Source: JBOGNO01 sp050747245 (GTDB lineage Bacteria > Acidobacteriota > Terriglobia > Acidiferrales > UBA7541). Taken from it: a stretch of 64,000 nucleotides of DNA. The notes below the pieces were generated by a model. The model worked only from the letters and a program-made list of their open reading frames with translations. It had not been told where the DNA came from and ran no database searches. Both the position numbers and the translations under genes were made by a program. How positions within the stretch are numbered: position 1 is the stretch's first letter; each line of letters starts with the position of its first letter. The stretch covers positions 62,001 through 126,000 of the forward strand of contig JBOGNO010000003.1 of the NCBI GenBank assembly GCA_050747245.1, given 5' to 3'. This document shows positions 58,041-64,000 of the stretch, one piece after another.

Positions 58041-58787
58041 ATGAGCAAACTGAAAGGCAAGGTCGCGGTGGTTACAGGGGCATCCAAAGGCATTGGGGCC
58101 GGGATCGCAAAAGCACTCGCGGCCGAAGGCGCGTCGGTAATTGTCAACTATGCCTCCAGCAAGGCCGGCGCAGAGGCGGTTGTTGCCGCCATCAAGGCAG
58201 CAGGCGGTAGGGCCGTGGCAGTCGGCGGTGATGTGTCAAAAGCTGCGGACGCGCAAGGCATCATCGATTCCGCTCTCAAAAACTACGGCCGTCTAGATAT
58301 CCTCGTCAACAACTCCGGAGTTTACGAGTTCGCCCCCATCGAGGCCGTGACCGAGGAACAATTCCATCGAATCTTTAACATCAACGTCCTTGGTGCGATT
58401 CTCACAACGCAGGCAGCCGTCAAACACCTCGGCGAAGGCGGCAGTGTCATCAACATCGGCTCCAGTGTTAGCCGCATCACACCCGCCTCGTCAACAGTCT
58501 ATACGGGAAGCAAAGGCGCGCTCGACGCATTGACAGGCGTATGGGCGCGCGAGCTTGGACCGCGAAAAATCCGGGTTAACTCCATCAATCCCGGTCTCGT
58601 CGAGACCGAAGGCACCCACAGCGGTGGCCAGATCGGTTCCGACCTAGAGAAGTGGCTCGTGGCGCAGACTCCGTTGGGTCGCACTGGACAGGTTGGCGAT
58701 ATTGTCCCTGTTGCCGTGTTCCTAGCGTCGGACGACTCGGCCTGGCTGACGGGAGAACAGATGCTCGCTACGGGCGGTAGCCGTTGA
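58041..58787 (+). CDS. short-chain dehydrogenase/reductase (FabG-like)
   Basis: The 248-residue classical SDR has KVAVVTGASKGIGAGIAKAL, GGDVSKAADAQGIIDSALKN, LDILVNNSGVYEF, SVINIGSSVSRITPASSTVY, TGSKGALDAL (Tyr and Lys of YTGSK intact), VNSINPGLVETEG and a C-terminal WLTGEQMLATGGSR. It probably reduces or oxidises a small alcohol or ketone with NADP(H). It lies downstream of an Rrf2 regulator and upstream of a decayed SDR paralogue. Confidence 0.95.
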   Translation: MSKLKGKVAVVTGASKGIGAGIAKALAAEGASVIVNYASSKAGAEAVVAAIKAAGGRAVAVGGDVSKAADAQGIIDSALKNYGRLDILVNNSGVYEFAPIEAVTEEQFHRIFNINVLGAILTTQAAVKHLGEGGSVINIGSSVSRITPASSTVYTGSKGALDALTGVWARELGPRKIRVNSINPGLVETEGTHSGGQIGSDLEKWLVAQTPLGRTGQVGDIVPVAVFLASDDSAWLTGEQMLATGGSR

Positions 58788-58863
58788 CCAGAACCGAGCG
58801 AAGAATGTGCACAGTCTTGGCGCGGGATCAGCCTTTGATTAAATCCGAGCGAAGGGTTCAACA

Positions 58864-59090
58864 ATGGCAAAGCTGAAAGGAAAGATTGCTGTCGTCAGTG
58901 GTGGCAAAAGCGGCATAAGTCTGGCGACAGTGCGTCTGTTCGTGAAGGAGGGCGCTAGCGTGATCATCACAGGGTGCAGAAAAAAAGGGAAAACAGGGCT
59001 GTACGCGCCACATCGGGAATTCCGTTGGGCTGCTGGGGCGAGCCGGGAGAGCTTGCAAACGTGCTTTTCCTAGGCTCACGGTTATCCATC
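58864..59090 (+). pseudogene. decayed SDR gene with internal deletion
   Basis: ATG 58864 begins MAKLKGKIAVVSGGKSGISL and ATVRLFVKEGASVIITGCRK, an SDR N-terminus. After residue 41 the frame breaks, and in another frame IPLGCWGEPGELANVLFLGS follows, the SDR C-terminal segment (P.GR.G.P.E.A..V.FL.S). About 130 codons between them are gone. It is a second SDR remnant directly behind the intact one. Confidence 0.85.
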
Positions 59091-59198
59091 GCTACGAAAA
59101 TCGCTTCGGATTGCCAGTCAAGGAGAAGTTATGTTGAAACGGCAAACCTGGTTTATTCACAGGAGCATCCCGAAACCTGAAGGCTCTTGTCCCTGTCG

Positions 59199-59492
59199 CT
59201 AGCGGGAGGCCTTCGGTCGGATTCCGGCCAGGTATTTCAGGTAGGCCTCAAATTTTTCCGGTAAGACTCGATAGTAGACGTTTAGTCCCTCTTTCCGGGA
59301 GGTGATCAAGCCAAGGTCGGTCAGCACTTTGAGATGATGGGAAAGCGTTGGCGAAGAGATGGCGTGCTTAGCGTGAATCTCGCCGCAAAACAATTCGTCA
59401 TGCTGTGCAATGTGCGTGTAGATCGCTAGACGATTCGGGTCTCCTAAAGCCTTCCCGATCTGTGCAACCTCATCGTCTGTCATTCTTCCCAT
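59199..59492 (-). CDS. ArsR family regulator
   Basis: The 97-residue product is a complete ArsR winged helix: IGKALGDPNRLAIYTHIAQH, DELFCGEIHAKHAISSPTLS, HHLKVLTDLGLITSRKEGLN, VYYRVLPEKFEAYLKYL. A Cys (LFCGEI) sits where metal-sensing members have their ELCVCDL box, but only one Cys is present, so metal sensing is uncertain. It is divergent from the RND efflux operon and shares an 11-bp inverted sequence with that promoter. Confidence 0.93.
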   Translation of the reverse strand: MGRMTDDEVAQIGKALGDPNRLAIYTHIAQHDELFCGEIHAKHAISSPTLSHHLKVLTDLGLITSRKEGLNVYYRVLPEKFEAYLKYLAGIRPKASR

Positions 59493-59496
59493 TTTG

Positions 59497-59721
59497 ATTT
59501 AGATGCACCAGCGGTGATTTTGCACTAAAAGGATTTTGACTCAAGTATCTCGGTGTCCCAATAAACGCTTGATTCGCAATGCGTCCACAGAAAAACCGAA
59601 AGGCGGATTGTAAGAGTCGCGCTGATCAAGCGGCACATATTCATTGTAACCACGATTTCCGAAGCTCGTCCTCGGATTCGGTCAGTTTGATGTGACGGAC
59701 TATTTCGATATGCATCTAAAT
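59497..59721. promoter_or_regulatory. paired putative ArsR sites between arsR and the RND pump
   Basis: ATTTAGATGCA at 59497-59507, touching the arsR start, and its exact reverse complement at 59711-59721, 44 bp before the pump gene, mark the two divergent promoters. A regulator binding both would control itself and the pump. The 200 bp between them show no gene. Confidence 0.55.
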
Positions 59722-59764
59722 AGCGAAACGAAGTCGCGGTCAAGTTGTTAAGGGAGATGTAAAG

Positions 59765-62700
59765 ATGTGGATTGTACGGCTAGCGCTTAACCGCCCCTAT
59801 ACCTTCATTGTCGCGGCGATTTTGATCCTGGTGCTTGGTGTTACATCGATCGTCACAACGCCAACCGACATCTTTCCGAACATCGACATTCCCGTCGTCA
59901 CGGTGATCTGGTCTTATTCCGGACTGTCGGCGAAGGAGATGGAGCAACGCGTCACTACCTTCAGTGAATTCGTCATGGCTGTCGTAAATGACGTGAAAGC
60001 GATCGATTCACAGACAGTGAATGGCGCCAGCGTTATCAAGATTTCTTTCCAGCCCCAGGTCCGCATTGACGCCGCTATGTCTCAGATAGGTGCCGCTGTT
60101 CAAGGCATCCGCTTCCGTATGCCGCCCGGTGTCAATCCCCCGTGGATTCTGCGATTCAGTGCTTCGACCGTTCCGATCATTCAGCTTTCGCTATCGAGCG
60201 ATTCGCTTTCTGAATCAGAACTCTACGACTACGGGCTTTTCCGGGTTCGGCAGCAGCTGTCAACCGTGCCCGGGACTCTATTGCCGGCGCCTTACGGCGG
60301 TGTGGCCCGCCAAATCATGGTGGACATGGACCAGAACGCGCTTATAGCCAAGGGTGTGACGCCGCTCGATGTGACCGCCGCGATCAACGCGCAAAACCTT
60401 ACGCTGCCTTCGGGCACTACGAAGATCGGGAATCGCGAGTACACCGTGAGCACAAATTCGAGTCCGGTCGACGCACTCTCGCTAAACGATGTGCCAGTCA
60501 AAACGGTGAACGGGTCGCTTGTCTACATGCGTGACGTTGCTCACGTGAGGGACGGATGGGCGGTTCAGCAGAGCGCTTCACGGACCGATGGAAAGCCTGG
60601 CGTGCTGTTGTCGGTGATGAAGACAGGATCGGTTTCAACCTTGGACATCGTGAACCAGATCAAGAAGGATGTGCTGCCCGCTTCCCGCGCAGCTGCGCCG
60701 AAGGGATTGAAAATCACGGAACTTTTCGATCAGTCGCTCTTCGTGAGGGCCTCGATCGAGGGGGTCCTCCGCGAGGGCGTCATTGCTGCGTGTCTGACAG
60801 CACTGATGATCCTGCTGTTTCTCGGCAGCTGGAGAAGCACTCTGATCATTGCCATTTCGATTCCGCTCTCCATTCTCAGCTCCATCATTCTCCTGAGTGC
60901 GCTCGGCGAAACGCTGAATACGATGACGCTCGGAGGTCTGGCTCTTGCCATTGGCATCCTGGTCGACGATGCCACGGTCACCATCGAGAATATTCATCGG
61001 CACATGGGCAAACAATCGCTGAAAGAAGCAGTGCTCGCCGGTGCTTCGGAAATTGCCACTCCCACGTTTGTCGCAACCCTCACGATCTGCATTGTTTTCG
61101 TCTCGGTTGTGTTTCTTACCGGGCCGGCAAAATATCTCTTCACGCCCATGGCGCTCGCGGTGGTTTTCGCTATGCTCGCGTCGTATCTCCTGTCTCGAAC
61201 ACTGGTTCCTGTATTAGCGAATTATCTGCTTGGTTCCGAGCATTCGCCCGAAGAGCACTCCGACGCGGCGGCGAAACGTAATCTATTTCAACGCATCAAC
61301 GACCGCTTCAATCTGGGATATCTCTGGGCACAGGAGGGCTATACACGTGCGCTACGAATGGTTTTGGCCCATCGCAAACGCGCACTGACTTTGTCGATCG
61401 CCACCATGTCAACGGCATTCATCCTGCTGCCCTTCGTGGGAAGAGATTTTTTCCCCGCCGTCGACTCGGGACAAATCCGGTTGCATGTCCGTACACAACC
61501 TGGGACGCGGATCGAATCGACCAAGGTGATCATTAGCCGGGTGGAGGACCAGATCCGCAAGACGATTCCGGCCAACGAGCTTTCACTGATGATTGACACG
61601 ATCGGCCTGACACCCGAAACGTTCAACTACGCTTTCGGAGACGGCGCAACGACGAGCAGCGCGGATGGTGAAATACTCATCGCGCTGAATGAGAAGCATC
61701 ATGGTCCGGCGGAGTCCTATGTAAAGCAGCTGAGGTCGCAGTTGCAGAAGCAGTTTCCCGACGAGACATTCTTTTTTCAACCCGCAGACATCGTCACGCA
61801 GATTCTGAACTTTGGATTGCCTTCGCCCATTGACGTTCAGGTGCAGGGATACGATCCCGGGAACTACGAAATCGCGCGCCGGCTTCGCGCGCGCCTGGCA
61901 ACGGTGCCCGGCACGGTTGATGTTCACATGCATCAGGTGGTGAACGCGCCGGATCTGCATTTGGATATTGATCGCGTGCGCGCTGCCCAGTTCGGGCTAA
62001 GCCAACAGGACGTGGCGAACAGCATTTACATTTCGCTGAGTTCCAGCGCCGCAGTCCAGCCCAATTTCTGGCTGGACCCGAAAATGGGGATCCCTTATTT
62101 TGTCGCGGCACAGACGCCCCAGTATCACGTCAACTCCATCAACGCCCTGCAGAATACGCCGATCCCGATTCACACTCTGGAAAACCGGATGGAATTGCTC
62201 GGCAACGTGGCGACTCTCACTCCCGCCGTCCTGCCGGTGGTCGTCAATCATCACAATGGACAGCCGGTCTTCGATATCTACGCAAACACGCAAAACAGCG
62301 ACCTCGGCTCCGTTGCGACGAAAGTTGGCCAAATTGTGAAGGAAGAAAGTAAGAACCTTCCCCCCGGAACAAAAATTGTGGTCCGCGGACAAGTGGAGAG
62401 TATGAAGGAGGCTTTCAGCCGCCTTGGGCTGGGCCTTCTGTTCGCCGCACTTCTCGTTTATTTACTGATGGTCGTCAACTACCAGAGTTGGCTGGACCCA
62501 TTCATTATCATCTGCGCGCTTCCTGGAGCTTTCTGTGGGATTGTCTGGGCGCTCTTCCTCACACAAACGACGTTTAACGTGCCGAGCCTGATGGGCGCCA
62601 TTATGTCCATCGGCGTGGCAACCGCCAACTCGATCCTGCTGGTCACATTCGCAAACGAACTCCGGACGACGGGCATGCCGTCGTTTGAGGCCGCGGTGAA

Positions 62701-62929
62701 GGCGGGCTATACGCGCCTCCGCCCTATCGTAATGACGGCTTTCGCGATGATCGTGGGCATGCTGCCCATGGCGCTCGGGCTTGGCGAGGGCGGCGAACAG
62801 AACGCTCCGCTCGCACGCGCAGTAATCGGTGGACTGAGCGTCGCCACGTTCGCCACTCTGTTCTTCGTTCCACTGATGTTCACGCTAATCCACGGAAAAA
62901 ACGACAGACAACAAGGGGAACTCGCATGA
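59765..62929 (+). CDS. RND-family efflux transporter, inner-membrane pump subunit
   Basis: The 1054-residue product has the full RND design: helix 1 (YTFIVAAILILVLGVTSIVT), periplasmic porter loops, helices 2-6 with GVIAACLTALMILLFLGSWR and TLGGLALAIGILVDDATVTI (the Asp pair for proton relay in helix 4), a central repeat junction near residue 540, and a second half with LLFAALLVYLLMVVNYQSWL and MSIGVATANSILLVTFANEL. It belongs to the hydrophobe/amphiphile or multidrug-type branch rather than heavy-metal CusA. It is divergent from arsR and overlaps the adaptor gene. Substrates are unknown. Confidence 0.95.
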   Translation: MWIVRLALNRPYTFIVAAILILVLGVTSIVTTPTDIFPNIDIPVVTVIWSYSGLSAKEMEQRVTTFSEFVMAVVNDVKAIDSQTVNGASVIKISFQPQVRIDAAMSQIGAAVQGIRFRMPPGVNPPWILRFSASTVPIIQLSLSSDSLSESELYDYGLFRVRQQLSTVPGTLLPAPYGGVARQIMVDMDQNALIAKGVTPLDVTAAINAQNLTLPSGTTKIGNREYTVSTNSSPVDALSLNDVPVKTVNGSLVYMRDVAHVRDGWAVQQSASRTDGKPGVLLSVMKTGSVSTLDIVNQIKKDVLPASRAAAPKGLKITELFDQSLFVRASIEGVLREGVIAACLTALMILLFLGSWRSTLIIAISIPLSILSSIILLSALGETLNTMTLGGLALAIGILVDDATVTIENIHRHMGKQSLKEAVLAGASEIATPTFVATLTICIVFVSVVFLTGPAKYLFTPMALAVVFAMLASYLLSRTLVPVLANYLLGSEHSPEEHSDAAAKRNLFQRINDRFNLGYLWAQEGYTRALRMVLAHRKRALTLSIATMSTAFILLPFVGRDFFPAVDSGQIRLHVRTQPGTRIESTKVIISRVEDQIRKTIPANELSLMIDTIGLTPETFNYAFGDGATTSSADGEILIALNEKHHGPAESYVKQLRSQLQKQFPDETFFFQPADIVTQILNFGLPSPIDVQVQGYDPGNYEIARRLRARLATVPGTVDVHMHQVVNAPDLHLDIDRVRAAQFGLSQQDVANSIYISLSSSAAVQPNFWLDPKMGIPYFVAAQTPQYHVNSINALQNTPIPIHTLENRMELLGNVATLTPAVLPVVVNHHNGQPVFDIYANTQNSDLGSVATKVGQIVKEESKNLPPGTKIVVRGQVESMKEAFSRLGLGLLFAALLVYLLMVVNYQSWLDPFIIICALPGAFCGIVWALFLTQTTFNVPSLMGAIMSIGVATANSILLVTFANELRTTGMPSFEAAVKAGYTRLRPIVMTAFAMIVGMLPMALGLGEGGEQNAPLARAVIGGLSVATFATLFFVPLMFTLIHGKNDRQQGELA

Positions 62930-64000
62930 CGCAGCAAATTGAAATGGAATCTGTCAGCGAAGCTCAAGGGGAGATTCTCTCTCCTGCGGAAATCAAGAAA
63001 GGCTGGTCGGCGAAGGCAAAGCTGTTTGCGGCCGGGACATTTGTCATGCTTCTTACCGTGGCAGGCATTTTCCCCCGCATCGAACGCGCACGAGAGGCTC
63101 GCGCCGCCGTGCGAGAATCTCCGGTGACACACCCCGTCGTCACGCTCGTTCAACCGCAGATGGGAAAACCGACTTCTGATTTGTTGCTGCCCGGCAACAT
63201 TCAGCCTCTCTACAGCGCCACCGTGTACGCGCGGGTTGACGGGTATATCGAGAGACGGAACGCGGATATCGGCACCAGCGTAAAGCACGGGCAGTTGCTT
63301 GCGGTCATCTCCTCACCCGAAATCGACCAGCAACTCCTGCAGGCGCGCGCGACGCTGGCGCAATCGGAAGCTTCGCTCGAGCAAGCAAAAGCTTCGCTAG
63401 AGCAGGCGAAGGCCAACGCGGAACTCGCCCGGTTGACCAAGGATCGAGATCTTCCGCTTGGCGAACAGCATGCGATCGCACAGCAAATCGTCGACGAAGC
63501 AGTACAAGCACATAATGCGCGCGTCGCCGACGTCTCGGCGGCCACGGCGAATATCGTGGCGGCCGAGGCAAACGTGAATGCGAACCGTGCCAACGTCGCT
63601 CGACTGCAGCAAATGCAGGGCTTCGAGCAGGTTGTAGCGCCGTTCGATGGAATCATCACGGGGCGAAACGTAGAACAAGGAGATCTTGTAAAAAACGGCA
63701 GCGTCTCCGAGGGCAAGCCCCTGTTCAGCATTGCGCAGAGCGGGGAATTGCGCATTCAGGTGGATGTGCCGCAATCGGAAGCCGTCAACATCCAGGTGGG
63801 CCAGAAAGCTTCCGTCAGTGTGAATGAGCGCCTCGGGCGTGAGTACACCGGCACGGTCGTTCGCAATGCGAACTCACTCGATGCGGCCGCGAGAACCATG
63901 TTGACCGAGGTGCAGGTCGACAATCGAGACGGCTCGCTGCTTCCTGGAATGTATGCGCAGGTACGATTCACATTGTCGCAACCTCGCCCCTCGCTCATCA
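62926..64000 (+). CDS. RND membrane-fusion (adaptor) protein, cut by the right edge
   Basis: The ATG overlaps the pump stop (ATGA), so translation is coupled. About 358 residues are visible. There is one N-terminal membrane helix (KLFAAGTFVMLLTVAGIF), a lipoyl-like half-motif (NIQPLYSATVYARVDGYIER, VKHGQLLAVISSPEIDQQLL), an Ala/Glu/Gln-rich coiled-coil hairpin (ATLAQSEASLEQAKASLEQA and repeats), the second lipoyl half (FEQVVAPFDGIITGRNVEQG, DLV) and a beta-barrel region. It links the pump to an outer-membrane channel, which would be encoded beyond the edge. Confidence 0.95.
   Translation, partial: MTQQIEMESVSEAQGEILSPAEIKKGWSAKAKLFAAGTFVMLLTVAGIFPRIERAREARAAVRESPVTHPVVTLVQPQMGKPTSDLLLPGNIQPLYSATVYARVDGYIERRNADIGTSVKHGQLLAVISSPEIDQQLLQARATLAQSEASLEQAKASLEQAKANAELARLTKDRDLPLGEQHAIAQQIVDEAVQAHNARVADVSAATANIVAAEANVNANRANVARLQQMQGFEQVVAPFDGIITGRNVEQGDLVKNGSVSEGKPLFSIAQSGELRIQVDVPQSEAVNIQVGQKASVSVNERLGREYTGTVVRNANSLDAAARTMLTEVQVDNRDGSLLPGMYAQVRFTLSQPRPSLI

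Noticed and set aside
1..64000. CRISPR arrays, rRNA genes and complete tRNA genes
   Set aside because: No regularly spaced repeats, no rRNA-like sequence, and only two half tRNA genes were seen by eye.

Overview
The window looks like chromosomal DNA of a soil bacterium, most probably an acidobacterium. That is an inference from gene content: a CadC-type winged-helix/TPR regulator, secreted proteins with a carboxypeptidase-regulatory-like domain, an HpnJ-type radical SAM protein, many SDR/NmrA/SnoaL/DinB genes, moderately high G+C. No 16S gene or complete tRNA is present, so the taxonomy is not proven.

Region 1 (about 1-22 kb) is a defence and mobile-element island. It opens with a minus-strand string of small HTH, ribbon-helix-helix and hypothetical genes. 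Then come two DUF72 genes on either side of a helicase-nuclease, a GNAT protein and a P-loop protein, followed by a three-gene RecA-like / small protein / B-family DNA polymerase operon. After an excisionase-like gene lies the centrepiece, a five-gene minus-strand CBASS operon (17462 to 11917): XRE-JAMM peptidase, stand-alone E2, stand-alone E1, CD-NTase ending in glycine, and Cap4 (nuclease-SAVED). Its gene order and domain split differ from the usual E2-E1-fusion Cap2 layout. A divergent AbiEi/AbiEii toxin-antitoxin pair shares its 126-bp promoter region, which holds two copies of a 27-bp inverted-repeat operator. Two proteins with HEPN-like Rx4H motifs follow. The island ends at the 3' half of a tRNA-Ile gene. 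A 20-nt direct repeat (19/20) sits beside that fragment and again just before the excisionase-like gene, so the CBASS/AbiE module is bracketed.

Region 2 (about 22-44 kb) carries accessory metabolism and regulation: an outer-membrane porin-like protein, SnoaL and DoxX proteins, a CadC/TPR regulator, a MarR-controlled set (luciferase-like oxidoreductase, DoxX, NmrA) with two identical 17-bp operators, an ECF sigma factor with tiny downstream genes, an MBL-fold hydrolase fused to an aldo/keto reductase N-terminus, a YncE-like propeller, HpnJ, an AraC regulator and secreted proteins. It ends at the 5' half of a tRNA-Ser(GCT) gene. Tandem 8-10 nt repeats with an 11-bp period occur near 21.88, 31.83 and 44.05 kb, beside or near the tRNA pieces, and look like integrase arm sites of past insertions. 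No integrase or transposase gene is visible.

Region 3 (about 44.6-64 kb) has zwf, DinB and SnoaL proteins, an RsbW-like kinase, cupin, OsmC, old yellow enzyme, DUF427, several SDR and NmrA oxidoreductases each paired with a LysR, TetR or Rrf2 regulator, and an ArsR-RND efflux locus running off the right edge. Regions 2 and 3 are littered with partial copies of neighbouring genes (SDR, AKR, LysR, Rrf2, NmrA), showing repeated duplication and decay of regulator-oxidoreductase modules.
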